Origin: JACDAE01 sp963717195 | Lineage (GTDB): Bacteria; Chloroflexota; Ktedonobacteria; Ktedonobacterales; Ktedonobacteraceae | Assembly (NCBI GenBank): GCA_963717195.1 | Contig: CAVQVR010000012.1 | Location: forward strand, 124,001-188,000 | Length of the DNA stretch: 64,000 nt | Direction: 5' to 3' | Shown here: positions 9,514 through 18,443 of the stretch, in pieces | Numbering within the stretch: position 1 is the first letter of the stretch | Layout: each line of letters starts with the position of its first letter | Translations under genes and position numbers: made by a program | The notes under the pieces: model-generated | Database searches by the model: none | Seen by the model: the letters and a program-made list of their open reading frames with translations, nothing else | Told to the model about the DNA's origin: nothing

Positions 9514-10017
9514 ATGATCTTCACCTGTCAGAAACGTAATAGCACAGTCTTTCTGCTGGGTAATGGTGGTAGCGCAGCTACCGCTTCTCACTTTGCCTGT
9601 GATCTGGCGAAAGGAACACGTATGAGCAATATAGCAGCCTTTCGCGCTATCACGCTTAATGAAAATGTGGCACTGATGACAGCCTGGGCGAATGATACGA
9701 CTTACGAGCAAATCTTCGCTGAACAGCTCTCGGCGCTTGTTCGTCCAAATGATGTGGTCATCTTGATTAGTGTTAGCGGCAATTCCCCTAATATCCTGGT
9801 GGCAGCCACTGTGGCCCGGCAAGCCGATGCACTCGTGATTGCCCTCACGGGTCAGAGTGGTGGGCAACTGGCGGCATTAGCTGATCTGGCTATCTGTGTT
9901 CCAACTCAATCTATCGAACAGGTCGAGGATGCTCACTTGATTATTGCGCATAGTCTCTGCGTCGTCCTACGGAAGCGATTGGGCTGTGTTGCCAACAAGG
10001 GGAAGGTATTGACATAA
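9514..10017 (+). CDS. SIS-domain phosphosugar isomerase (GmhA-like), 5'-truncated
   Basis: The 167 residues contain the sugar-phosphate isomerase signature LLGNGGSAATASHFACDLAKGTR near the N-terminus (about residues 14-36) and the second phosphate loop SVSGNSPN. This is the family of sedoheptulose-7-phosphate isomerase and its relatives that act on D-glycero-D-manno-heptose or other sugar phosphates. Usual members carry about 40-45 helical residues before LLGNGGS; here there are only 13. A different frame just upstream (about 9452-9530) encodes SVLNYVKQVQPKYDLHLSE, which resembles the missing first helix, so an internal deletion or frameshift is likely. The protein may be inactive. It is divergent from the NACHT gene. 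Confidence 0.7.
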   Translation: MIFTCQKRNSTVFLLGNGGSAATASHFACDLAKGTRMSNIAAFRAITLNENVALMTAWANDTTYEQIFAEQLSALVRPNDVVILISVSGNSPNILVAATVARQADALVIALTGQSGGQLAALADLAICVPTQSIEQVEDAHLIIAHSLCVVLRKRLGCVANKGKVLT

Positions 10018-10261
10018 AATGGCTTTTCCTGGTCAATTTGCTCTCCATGGTCAAATATGCTAAGGTACGTTCAAGCTATTCCCTGCCTTCATAGGTAGTT
10101 TTATGATTTCCCTATTCTGCAAGGAATGGCTGCTTTTTTTACTCTTCTTGCAAGCTCTTTGTACTCTTTGAGAAATTCACGCGCAATTTTAAAAATATCA
10201 TAAGCTATTGTTTTTTACCCATTTCCTCTCTACTTACCAAAAAGAAAAGGTGATGTGAAAA

Positions 10262-10280
10262 TTTCAGTAAATTACCGAAA
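10262..10280. promoter_or_regulatory. Candidate operator upstream of GH5 gene
   Basis: The 19-base sequence TTTCAGTAAATTACCGAAA is a near-perfect inverted repeat (8 of 9 pairs) lying 5 bases upstream of the -35 box at 10286. Position and symmetry suggest a repressor or activator site for the glycosidase at 10456. It lies in the 438-base gap between the SIS and GH5 genes, which otherwise holds AT-rich sequence with no gene. Confidence 0.45.
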
Positions 10281-10285
10281 TTTCT

Positions 10286-10314
10286 TTGACAAAAGGGTTA
10301 GACAATGGTACTAT
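10286..10314 (+). promoter_or_regulatory. Sigma-70-type promoter for the GH5-ricin gene
   Basis: There is a consensus TTGACA at 10286-10291, a 17-base spacer and TACTAT at 10309-10314. Transcription would start near 10321, giving a leader of about 135 bases before the ATG at 10456, which is preceded by AAGGAGG. Confidence 0.65.
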
Positions 10315-10455
10315 TTTTCAGTAGGTAACTCTTCAAATATATTTGCTCTGTGAGGAGCAAATAGGTGAACTGATTTCAGGGAAGGAAGAAGATAGAACTA
10401 TCTTCAGTCTCACAGACACAATGACGGTGTTTTATGTACAAGGAGGATAAACATA

Positions 10456-11916
10456 ATGTTTCGTCATCATAGGCTACAACTCATCTGTGCGTTCAGTGTG
10501 GTTATCATGATAACCACGGTTGCGGTTATGCAAGTAGTAAATGTAAAAGCTGCACCTGCCGCTACGAATAACAGCCAGTTCAGGGGCGTGAACTGGGCGG
10601 ACGTGCGCGATAACTTCGTCAATGGACCGATCATCCCTTCGGGGCTCTCGACGTCGGACAGCTATGCCACCACCTATGCCAAAGCAACCGCAATCCTCAA
10701 AGGGTTCCAGGCTAACCTCGGTTCCAACACGGTGCGGTTCGGCATCAATGAACAGACCGTCTCGTCGTCCTGGTGGAATAGCTATATTGCTGCGTTCGAT
10801 GCCGCATCCGCCCTGGGAATGAACGTCATGATTGCTCCCTGGGCACCACCAGGTGGGCCATCATATGTTACGGACACGACAGCGTTCTATACTATGTGGA
10901 ATACGGTGATCAATAAGTATAACTCGAACAGCAAATTCTATTTCGAGATCTTCAATGAGCCCAGCGGATACAGCGATACCGCTTGGACCAATTTTGCAGC
11001 CGGCTTCCTGACCCACTACCCGAACGTGCCTCGTGGACGTATCGTGGTGGCCGGCACTGGCAATGATGCCAACCTGGGGCCGGTTGGTGCTGACCCCCGC
11101 CTCAACGGCACGCTGCTGTCTCTGCACCTCTACAGCGTTTTCGGTATCTCTCACACCACCGAAGCGGCATGGGTGACCGAGCTCCAGACTCATCTCGCTG
11201 GCTATGCCTCGCGGGCGATTATAACGGAGTTCGGGGTACCTATGACCACCGGAGTCAACTACGATGGTGCCCGCGATGGCGATAACAATACCTCCTACTT
11301 GTATGCGATGACCGATACCGCACGCAACCTGGGAATGGGACTCATCTACTGGCCCGGCCTGAGATCCGGGGACTGGTTCAGTATGGAGACGCTCAACGGC
11401 AGCGGCACCAATCTCACTCTCACCAACAATAACACTACAGGAGTGGACCGTCTCAAGTATGGCTATGGCCTGACATCCAATGGTGGCGGTGGCGGAAGCA
11501 GCTACTATAAAATAATCAATCGCAATAGTGGGCTGGCCTTAGATATCAGTGGTGCCTCCACTTCCAATGGCGGCAAGGCGATCCAGTGGTCCTACTCGGG
11601 AGGAACCAATCAGCAGTGGCAGGAAGTCAGTGTCAATGGCGGCTACAAGCTGGTGAACCGCAACAGTGGTCTGGTGCTCGACGATCCAGGATGGTCGAAG
11701 AGCGCGGGAACCCAATTGGATCAATGGAGCGATACCAATGGCCCCAATCAGTGGTGGAACCTGGTCCCGGCGGGCAATGGTTACTACTATCTGGTCAACC
11801 AGAGCAGTGGTCTCTATGCTGATGTGAGCGGGGCCTCAAAGACCAATGGGGCAGCAGTGGTCGAATGGTCCTCTGATGGCGGTACCAACCAGCAGTGGCA
11901 GGTAGTCGCTGCATAA
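10456..11916 (+). CDS. Secreted GH5-type endoglycanase with ricin-type lectin domain
   Basis: This is a 486-residue secreted enzyme. A signal peptide covers about residues 1-34 and ends near VKAAPA. The catalytic TIM barrel (about 38-345) has the acid/base glutamate in FEIFNEPSG and the nucleophile in IITEFGVP, the GH5/clan GH-A pattern of endoglucanases and mannanases. A glycine hinge (GGGGGSS) leads to a beta-trefoil of about 130 residues with three 'NRNSGLxLDxxG...QW' repeats (RicinB_lectin_2/CBM13-like), which should bind polysaccharide. A strong AAGGAGG sits 10 bases upstream. It has its own consensus promoter and a terminator at 11939. It likely hydrolyses plant beta-glycans outside the cell; the exact substrate is not resolved. 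Confidence 0.88.
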   Translation: MFRHHRLQLICAFSVVIMITTVAVMQVVNVKAAPAATNNSQFRGVNWADVRDNFVNGPIIPSGLSTSDSYATTYAKATAILKGFQANLGSNTVRFGINEQTVSSSWWNSYIAAFDAASALGMNVMIAPWAPPGGPSYVTDTTAFYTMWNTVINKYNSNSKFYFEIFNEPSGYSDTAWTNFAAGFLTHYPNVPRGRIVVAGTGNDANLGPVGADPRLNGTLLSLHLYSVFGISHTTEAAWVTELQTHLAGYASRAIITEFGVPMTTGVNYDGARDGDNNTSYLYAMTDTARNLGMGLIYWPGLRSGDWFSMETLNGSGTNLTLTNNNTTGVDRLKYGYGLTSNGGGGGSSYYKIINRNSGLALDISGASTSNGGKAIQWSYSGGTNQQWQEVSVNGGYKLVNRNSGLVLDDPGWSKSAGTQLDQWSDTNGPNQWWNLVPAGNGYYYLVNQSSGLYADVSGASKTNGAAVVEWSSDGGTNQQWQVVAA

Positions 11917-11938
11917 TAACTGAGAAAGAATGAGAAAA

Positions 11939-11978
11939 GGAGCATCAGATATTCCTGCGCGAATTTTTCTGATGCTCC
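11939..11978 (+). terminator. Terminator after GH5-ricin gene
   Basis: Perfect 11-base arms (GGAGCATCAGA at 11939-11949, complement at 11968-11978) have an 18-base loop that includes five T. It lies 23 bases after the stop codon. The following stretch to 12327 holds no convincing gene. Confidence 0.5.
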
Positions 11979-12327
11979 ATCAACTGGTCTTGAAACAGAT
12001 AAAAAACTGATATCCTGGTCTACAAGTGCTGACTCGGTTGTCCATGCGGCTTGCTCCAGAGCTTCTGCAAAGGAATGAATGGTTCATTGCGTATTATGAA
12101 CAGGTTCATGCTTCTATGGCAATATTACCGTGAGGAGCTCAATCGGCACCGTTGGGGCGCGAGACGTGGAAGTAGTAAAAGGATTGATCGTTGAAGACCC
12201 CAGGTGACAAAGGTCGTAAGATTGAGTGAAAAGTGAGGACACTACTCACTACTGACCTCTCCCAGATCTTAGACTGGATTGGTATCTCGCTTTGCAGTTT
12301 CATATTTTCCAGTTATTTTCCTCTCAA

Positions 12328-12357
12328 TTGACAATGGCACTTCCAAAATGGTATATA
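12328..12357 (+). promoter_or_regulatory. Sigma-70-type promoter for second GH5 gene
   Basis: TTGACA at 12328-12333, an 18-base spacer and TATATA at 12352-12357. This leaves a leader of about 155 bases to the start at 12520. The region 11979-12327 upstream contains nothing I can identify. Confidence 0.5.
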
Positions 12358-12519
12358 CTGAATGAACGCATTGCCGCGTTTTTCAATGAAACATTTTCAA
12401 TTTCATGGAATTGGTCGTATGTTTCACCCTGTCACGCGTTTCCCCGACTGAAGAGTTGTATCTTAGTTATCAAGGATGATCCACTGGATAGGTCGTATTC
12501 TATCCAACAAGGAGGTCTC

Positions 12520-13869
12520 ATGAAAAGCAAAGGACGCTTTCGCCTGCTTACGTTTGTTGTTGTATCTCTAGTTCTCTGCTCCACCGTAGCGATAGTCGTG
12601 CTACGAACACCCACCACGACCAAAGCTGCAAGTGTTCCAACGGGACTACACGTCGTTGGCAACCAGATTGAGGATGGCAGTGGCCGTGTGATCATTCCTC
12701 ACGGTGTTGATCGCATGGGCGGGGAATATGCGTGTCTCAGTGGCCTCAGCTTCGATGGCCCAATTAATCAGACGGTCGTCAACGCCATGTTGTCCTGGGA
12801 TATCAACATCGTGCGCATTCCTATGAACGAAGACTGCTGGCTTGGTATCAATAACTTACCCGCTTCACCTTTAACGAGTGCGCAGTACCGGACAGATGTC
12901 ATGACCTGGGTGAATTTGCTCAACGCGAATGGCATCATCGCCATTCTTGATTTGCAATGGGTTAACAGTGGAACGAATCAAGCAACCGGACAAACACCCA
13001 TGACAGATCTGGATCACGCTCCTGCCTTCTGGACATCGGTGGCCAATACGTTCAAAGGCAATTCCTCGGTGATGTTTGACCTGTTTAACGAGCCGTTTGT
13101 CAATACCTCGTTTCCCCCCAACGCTACGGACTGGTCCTGCTGGAAAAACGGCAGCACTGCTCCGCAAACCAGCCCTTGCACCAGTGTTGGCTATGCCGTA
13201 GCTGGTATGCAAACGCTGGTCAATACTGTCCGCGCGACAGGGGCTACGAATATTCTCTTGCTGGGCGGCCTGTCCTATTCCAACGATTTGACTGGTTGGT
13301 TGGCAAATGAACCAACAGATCCCCTACATAATCTTGTAGCTTCACAACACATCTACCCGACGAACCCGTGTGGTAACAACACTACCTTCCCCTTCCCCAG
13401 CTGCCTGGACACGCAGGTTGCGCCAGTGAAAGCAAAGGTACCTGTGCTGGCAGGAGAAATCGGGGAGTATGATTGTGGCTCCAGTTTCATTAATACCGTT
13501 ATGGCCTGGTACGATGCGCACGGCATTGGCTATCTGGCCTGGACCTGGAATGGCTATAACTGCAGTACCACCCCGGCACTGATCACTACTCAGAATGGGA
13601 CCTCTGGAACGCCTACAGCCTACGGGCAGGGGTACATGACACATCTCCTTGCGCTGGGTGGCGCTCCACCGCCAACGCCGACGAATACTCCAGGCGCAAC
13701 GCCAACTCAAACCGCAACGCCAACTCAAACCGCGACGGTGACGCCGACGCCAACACCAATAGCTGGCGCACACTGTAGCGTGCATTACGCTATAACGAAC
13801 CAGTGGCAAGGTGGCTTTGGCACTGCCTTTACCATCACCAATACGGGAACAGCAGCCATTAACGGCTGA
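12520..13869 (+). CDS. Secreted GH5 endoglucanase (frameshifted before the end of its CBM2)
   Basis: The start is the ATG at 12520, with AAGGAGG 5 bases upstream; the open frame before it is untranslated leader. The signal peptide (residues 1-36) ends near TTKAAS. The catalytic domain (about 40-385) has the GH5 acid/base motif LFNEPFV and the nucleophile in LAGEIGEYDCG. A Thr/Pro linker with repeated TPTQTA units leads to a CBM2 cellulose-binding module starting HCSVHYAITNQWQGG. The frame hits TGA at 13867-13869 after NTGTAAING. One lost G in GGCTG(G)AAG explains it, and the rest of the CBM2 follows at once in another frame. The catalytic part is intact, so enzyme with a truncated CBM may still be secreted. 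Confidence 0.85.
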   Translation: MKSKGRFRLLTFVVVSLVLCSTVAIVVLRTPTTTKAASVPTGLHVVGNQIEDGSGRVIIPHGVDRMGGEYACLSGLSFDGPINQTVVNAMLSWDINIVRIPMNEDCWLGINNLPASPLTSAQYRTDVMTWVNLLNANGIIAILDLQWVNSGTNQATGQTPMTDLDHAPAFWTSVANTFKGNSSVMFDLFNEPFVNTSFPPNATDWSCWKNGSTAPQTSPCTSVGYAVAGMQTLVNTVRATGATNILLLGGLSYSNDLTGWLANEPTDPLHNLVASQHIYPTNPCGNNTTFPFPSCLDTQVAPVKAKVPVLAGEIGEYDCGSSFINTVMAWYDAHGIGYLAWTWNGYNCSTTPALITTQNGTSGTPTAYGQGYMTHLLALGGAPPPTPTNTPGATPTQTATPTQTATVTPTPTPIAGAHCSVHYAITNQWQGGFGTAFTITNTGTAAING

Positions 13870-13871
13870 AG

Positions 13872-14093
13872 TTGAAATTCTCGTTCGCCAACGGGCAAAC
13901 GATTACGCAACTCTGGAATGGAAGTTACACGCAAAGCGGTGGCGCAGTAACCATTACCAACGTCTCGTATAATGCGTCAATCCCAGCTGGTTCCCAGATG
14001 AGTAGCGAACCAGGCTTCAATGGTTCCTGGAACGGTACGAACGCGGCACCAACAGCATTTACGCTCAATGGCGCAGCCTGTAGTACGGTCTGA
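13872..14093 (+). pseudogene. Out-of-frame remainder of CBM2 module
   Basis: The sequence continues the CBM2 of the upstream GH5 gene: LKFSFANGQTITQLWNG, a middle part ending in VSYNASIPAG, then a C-terminal Cys (GAACSTV) that would pair with the Cys at the module start. It matches the intact CBM2 of the gene at 43489 nearly residue for residue. Restoring one G near 13867 gives one 524-residue protein spanning 12520-14093. Confidence 0.8.
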
Positions 14094-14131
14094 TCCGTTG
14101 AGCTAACGAAGAATAATGGCAACCTCCGTGA

Positions 14132-14198
14132 CAGGAAGAACGCAATTAAAATGAGCGTGGCCCATCTGGCCACGCTCATTTTAATTGCGTTCTTCCTG
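14132..14198. terminator. Very long perfect palindrome between convergent genes
   Basis: Two perfect 31-base arms (14132-14162 and 14168-14198) are separated by a 5-base loop. The right arm includes the stop codon and last codons of the debranching-enzyme gene on the minus strand. It sits between two convergent genes and would form an extremely stable hairpin in either transcript. Ordinary bacterial terminators have 5-15 bp stems. Confidence 0.65.
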
Positions 14199-16397
14199 GA
14201 CAACCTGAATCATCTCTTCCTGGGTTGTGCCTGTATCCGCTTGTATCTCACGTACTTCCCAGCGTGAGTTCGTTCCCTCGCGCCAGAAATGCAGTGTAAT
14301 GGTGCAAGGGCCAATGCGCAGATGCTCCAGTGTGATATCAGGCAACCAGTCAGGAAGTGTAGGATTGACAGAGAGCCGTTGATGAGGAGCATCGGCGCGT
14401 AGACCAAGGATGGTGCGTACCATGTGAAAGATGCTCCCGGTTGCCCATGCCTGAGGTATATTGGCACCACCCGGATAGAGAATCGGAAAGTCTATCTCTC
14501 CCTCACGCTGCACTCCCGCAAAGACCTCTGGCGGGCGATACGCATCAAAGCGTTCAGTCGCGTCGAAGATGGCCCGGATTACTTGATTAGCTTCGTCTGC
14601 CATTCCATAGCGTTTGAAGCCATCCGCGATAATCCCGTTATCCTGGGGCCAGACAGAGCCACGCTGATAAGCAAAAGGATCATAGGCCGCATTGGTGCTG
14701 GAGAGTGTACGTATGCCCCAACCACTCCACATATCCTCTTGCAAAAGTCGCTTCACGGTGCGTTCCGCTTTATCCTGATCTGCAATTCCGCTCCAGAGAC
14801 ACTGGCCCGCATTAGAGGCGATCGAGGTAATCTGCTTTTTGTCGGGATCAAGACCAAAAGCGAAGCAGCCCTCGTCCTCCATCCAGAACTTCTCATTAAA
14901 AGCCTGTTTTAATGTTGCTGCCTGCTGCCTTAAAGCATCGGCACGTGCCTGATCGCCCAGAACGTCAAAGACTTCAGCCATGCGCGTTTTGGCATCATAG
15001 ACGTAGCCTTGTAGTTCGCAGAGTCCTTTGGGCTGTTGTACTGGTGTTCCATCCGCATAGACAACGGCATCTACCGCATCTTTCCAACCGACGTTGTTGT
15101 AGTGGTAGGGCGAGAAGCTTTTGTATTCCTGAAAGCCGTCGCCATCGAGATCACCGTAGTGATCAATCCAATCAAGGCATTTCTCGGCAACATCACGATA
15201 CTCTTTGAGCAGATCGGCATCTCCCGTCCATCGGTACGTCTCCGAAAGGACAATCAGATAGAGGATGGTGGCATCTGCGGTCCCATAGAATGGCGTGAAG
15301 GGAGCTTTATGGAAGTGAGCAAGCTCACCAAAACGGATTTCGTGCATGATCTTGCCCGGCTGAGCCTCGCGCCAATCGTCACGCTCAGTCGCTTGATACT
15401 CAGCCAGCCGTTTGAGTGCGCCGCGTGCGAAGCCGGCGGCAACGGCCATGTTTTGATAGGAGACCGTCAGGCTATCCCGTCCAAAGAGCGTGACAAACCA
15501 GGGAACGCCTGCCGCAGGCACCCACGCCTCATCCGATACATCCATGTCGTAGATACGGAGCGCTCCCATATCTTCAATCGCCTGCCGATACATCCGAAAC
15601 ACATCATTATTTGAGGTGATGAGACCGGTGCAACGTGCCTGCCAACGTGCCTGTCGCTCATCAAAGTCGCTACGTGGTTCCTGTCTTCGTGAGGGTGTGG
15701 CTCCTGCTGACTGGGTGCCCTGTTGTTGCTGATGACATAGGCCAGGATCAGGTTGTTTCACCAGTTGTCCGTGTTCGAGGATCATCTCGCAGCAGGTATG
15801 CCAGTGCTGAGTTGGCGCAAGCTCAATCTCAAAAAGGAGACGTCCATTGGCATACCCGACCGCAACATCATCAAGAACAGAATAGCGGATGGCACGATGG
15901 AAATCTTGATTATCGTACGTCGTGTACAACTGTTTTTCTTGGGTGTTCCATTGCGTCTGTTCTTTGCCGCGCTGGATGATGTGTTGCGATTTCACCTCAA
16001 AGAGATCCGCAAAGTCGGAACGCATCGACACTTCAAGTAAGAAGTGAATGGTTTTGCCGGTATAGTTGGCAATATCGATGTCTTCGTGAATTCCCTCGCT
16101 CACGATACGATTGATCGTGATACGAAGGGTTTGCGCGTCAAGAATGCCGTCATCCGTTTCAATGGGTGGATTGGTCAGGTGAAAACGTGAGGCATAGAAG
16201 CTGAGCTGGCTTGAATTTACGACCTGTAGCGGCTCACGGTTGATGTAGAGGTGATACGCGTTGAGAAAGCGTGTATCGAGGGCATATACGCCCTGGTCGG
16301 TATTGGCCTGAATCTCTCCTGCCTGTGTGGTAACCATGAAGGTGCGGCCCTGGCTAATGGTAATCGTTGGTGGGCCTACTTTTATTTCGATGGGCAT
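14181..16397 (-). CDS. Glycogen-debranching-type amylo-alpha-1,6-glucosidase
   Basis: This 738-residue protein has an N-terminal beta-sandwich (about 5-230) of the GDE_N_bis type, starting with the typical 'GRTFMVTTQAGEI...GVYALDTRFL' pattern. It is followed by an (alpha/alpha)6 barrel (about 270-690) of the amylo-alpha-1,6-glucosidase/six-hairpin class, with GVPWFVTLFGRDSL, DGDGFQEY and GSVWPQDNGIIADG. There is no signal peptide, so it is probably cytoplasmic, trimming branched alpha-glucans. Related proteins act on other glycosides, so the substrate is provisional. Its last codons are built into the 31-bp palindrome at 14132-14198. Confidence 0.85.
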   Translation of the reverse strand: MPIEIKVGPPTITISQGRTFMVTTQAGEIQANTDQGVYALDTRFLNAYHLYINREPLQVVNSSQLSFYASRFHLTNPPIETDDGILDAQTLRITINRIVSEGIHEDIDIANYTGKTIHFLLEVSMRSDFADLFEVKSQHIIQRGKEQTQWNTQEKQLYTTYDNQDFHRAIRYSVLDDVAVGYANGRLLFEIELAPTQHWHTCCEMILEHGQLVKQPDPGLCHQQQQGTQSAGATPSRRQEPRSDFDERQARWQARCTGLITSNNDVFRMYRQAIEDMGALRIYDMDVSDEAWVPAAGVPWFVTLFGRDSLTVSYQNMAVAAGFARGALKRLAEYQATERDDWREAQPGKIMHEIRFGELAHFHKAPFTPFYGTADATILYLIVLSETYRWTGDADLLKEYRDVAEKCLDWIDHYGDLDGDGFQEYKSFSPYHYNNVGWKDAVDAVVYADGTPVQQPKGLCELQGYVYDAKTRMAEVFDVLGDQARADALRQQAATLKQAFNEKFWMEDEGCFAFGLDPDKKQITSIASNAGQCLWSGIADQDKAERTVKRLLQEDMWSGWGIRTLSSTNAAYDPFAYQRGSVWPQDNGIIADGFKRYGMADEANQVIRAIFDATERFDAYRPPEVFAGVQREGEIDFPILYPGGANIPQAWATGSIFHMVRTILGLRADAPHQRLSVNPTLPDWLPDITLEHLRIGPCTITLHFWREGTNSRWEVREIQADTGTTQEEMIQVVQEERN

Positions 16398-16490
16398 GCT
16401 ACTCTCCTTTTTGAGCGAGGAATTGAGTTTATTAGTGGCGCAATGGCTATTGTCTGATCAGCAGTGCCAGACCAGGGTGGTAGATCGAGC

Positions 16491-16517
16491 GGAGGAACCA
16501 TTTTCCCTGGTTCCTCC
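16491..16517 (-). terminator. Terminator hairpin after the secreted 541-aa gene
   Basis: Perfect 10-base arms (GGAGGAACCA at 16491-16500, complement at 16508-16517) with a 7-base loop. It is located 48 bases downstream of the minus-strand gene ending at 16565 and upstream of the debranching-enzyme gene. Confidence 0.5.
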
Positions 16518-16564
16518 AGGTGCGTTTTCTCGCCAATCTCTACTTGATGCCTATGTTCATAAGG

Positions 16565-18190
16565 CTAGTCAAACGAGGGGCATGGGTTGTAATTCTTCAC
16601 CTGCCGAAAATCATCGCTGAGTTTGATTGGCACGCCATTCAAACCGGTGTAGGTCAGGGTTAGCAGGTGACCATACTGCGCATTTCCGCCAAAGTCGGTT
16701 ATGCTGTGTGGAATGCGGCTGCCCTCCTGCCAGGTACATCCATTTCTAGATGAAGTGATACTAAAGAATGGATAGAAGGCAGCCGCTGTGCCGTCATCGG
16801 TAATGGGGATCAGCGTACAGCCGACACCGGTTGTACGATTGCAAGTTGCCTCGATCCGAGGCAGATCCGCTTCAAAGGCCATACGGCTATAGTTGAGCTC
16901 GTAGTCCGAGCCAGTTGTGGGGCTCGTGAAGCGAATCGGCGTCGGGTGCAACTTTGTATTACCATCGGGCCACACACGCTGGTATGGCACGCCATCAAAA
17001 CCAGTGTTCGTTCCTATGCAGCCCGCGACCTGTACCCGCAAGGAGGCGCTGGCCGGGAAGCAGCCAGTATCATCACTATCGGTTGGTTCCTGGTCTTTCG
17101 CCGTACCCTCGGTACCGGTACAGCTTGTATCAGCGTTGATGGTGCCATTGCAGAAGTCGAAATGCCCGATCTCGTCAGCAAAGGCAATATTGTACGAGTG
17201 GGCAGTCCAGGTAACGCGCGTCTGCTCGGATGAGGTGCTATACATTGGATGGAAGTCATAAGGGATATTGTTGCAGCTCGTCCCGGTAGGATCAAATTGA
17301 ACCTGGCCAAAGCCATTGGCTGCACTTGCTGTCATCGAACCGCTCTCGTGCGTAGTCTGGTCTTGCAGACCAATCCTCAGGCCATGAGCTGTATCATGCA
17401 TCGTTACGACGATATTGTCGCCCGAATTCATGAACAGGTCGTTTGATGGATTGGGAGTAAAAGTATTGAGAGTGGCTTGCACCGGGTTGGGCGGCGAATT
17501 GGGCTGAGGTGTACCGTTCTTCGTAATGAAGGCAAAGTTGACGTATTCCAGTCCAGTCACTGCCGAGCAGGTGGGATTGAGCACCTGCCCGGTCACTGGA
17601 TTCTCCGAGAGGCTGTCAATATTGAGTGCTGCACACCATTGTCGGGCGTCGCAACTGACGCCCGCCGGCCATGGTGCCCAACCGGGCGGATAAAACTGCA
17701 TCTCCATAAAGGCTGTACCAGGATGTGCCGCACTAACTGCCGGGTTGACAATGTTTTTGTCGCTGTCTGGCGTGCAGGTCTTCACCTGCTCGGGGTAGGA
17801 CTGCGTGTCACACATTGCCATACCGAACCAGAAGGCCGGATGCAGCTCGAAATTAAATGATTTTCCGCTTGAGAGCGGCGCTGGCGCTGGATCCCGGGGC
17901 AGGGTCAGTTGATACCTCATCTGGTTTCCTGACCCTGGCCTCTGTGAATAGAAGAGGACGGATGGCTCATCATGTCCCACATAGATATCCTCGCCAAAGA
18001 CCTGTTCGGAGTCATACACTTCGGTACAGAACTGAGCATTCGAAGCGCAATTCAAGATGTGATGCTGTAACGCAGTACTGGCAGCAGAGGCAGTCGACGT
18101 CTGTGATGTAATCATAGTCGAAGGTAAGACGACCACCGCCGTAATCGTCAGCCATGCCAGGATAATAAGCAATCGAGATCTCTGGTGCAT
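16565..18190 (-). CDS. Secreted protein of unknown function
   Basis: This 541-residue protein has a clear signal peptide (basic start, hydrophobic core, ending near TASAAS at about residue 38). I do not recognise a catalytic family. It is rich in Cys (about 16), Pro, Thr and aromatic residues, with likely disulfides such as CNRTTGVGC and CDARQWC, and predicted mostly beta structure. Conserved-looking stretches are HPAFWFGMAMCDTQS, MEMQFYPPGWAPWP and YDFHPMYSTSSEQTRVTW. Its place among secreted glycosidases suggests an extracellular role in polymer binding or degradation, but this is inference only. The gap 18191-18443 upstream holds the divergent promoters. Confidence 0.75.
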   Translation of the reverse strand: MHQRSRLLIILAWLTITAVVVLPSTMITSQTSTASAASTALQHHILNCASNAQFCTEVYDSEQVFGEDIYVGHDEPSVLFYSQRPGSGNQMRYQLTLPRDPAPAPLSSGKSFNFELHPAFWFGMAMCDTQSYPEQVKTCTPDSDKNIVNPAVSAAHPGTAFMEMQFYPPGWAPWPAGVSCDARQWCAALNIDSLSENPVTGQVLNPTCSAVTGLEYVNFAFITKNGTPQPNSPPNPVQATLNTFTPNPSNDLFMNSGDNIVVTMHDTAHGLRIGLQDQTTHESGSMTASAANGFGQVQFDPTGTSCNNIPYDFHPMYSTSSEQTRVTWTAHSYNIAFADEIGHFDFCNGTINADTSCTGTEGTAKDQEPTDSDDTGCFPASASLRVQVAGCIGTNTGFDGVPYQRVWPDGNTKLHPTPIRFTSPTTGSDYELNYSRMAFEADLPRIEATCNRTTGVGCTLIPITDDGTAAAFYPFFSITSSRNGCTWQEGSRIPHSITDFGGNAQYGHLLTLTYTGLNGVPIKLSDDFRQVKNYNPCPSFD

Positions 18191-18443
18191 AAAGTGTTCT
18201 CCTTTACCCGGTAATACAATTGCTTCATCTGAAAACAGGCATGCACGGAACGCAAAGATATAGAAACCGCGCTCCTACCCGCATCCCTACAAAGCATCCC
18301 TACTAAGAAGCACAGGCATGGATCCAACCCACAGGGCCATCAGAGATAGAGCAAATGGTGAATGAAGAAAAGCACCCATGCATATTTAACCACATTATTG
18401 CGTAAGAATCATATTTCTGTCGATAAGGTAGGTAGCAAAGAGC

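Noticed and set aside
9346..9867. N-terminal extension of the NACHT frame by 174 residues
   Set aside because: It only mirrors the SIS gene on the other strand, has no domain-like composition, and the NACHT protein begins naturally at 9345.
12096..12194. 32-residue basic frame between the two GH5 genes
   Set aside because: No ribosome site and no recognisable motif; treated as chance.
12292..12519. Longer start for the second GH5 gene
   Set aside because: The added 76 residues cover the promoter and leader; the ATG at 12520 has AAGGAGG and begins a normal signal peptide.
13675..13760. Short repeats in the GH5 and GH54 linkers as CRISPR or mobile repeat
   Set aside because: They are Thr/Pro linker codon repeats in frame with the protein; no spacers of equal length.
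14132..14198. Long palindromes as one insertion-sequence family
   Set aside because: The four long palindromes have unrelated sequences, no target duplications and no transposase nearby.
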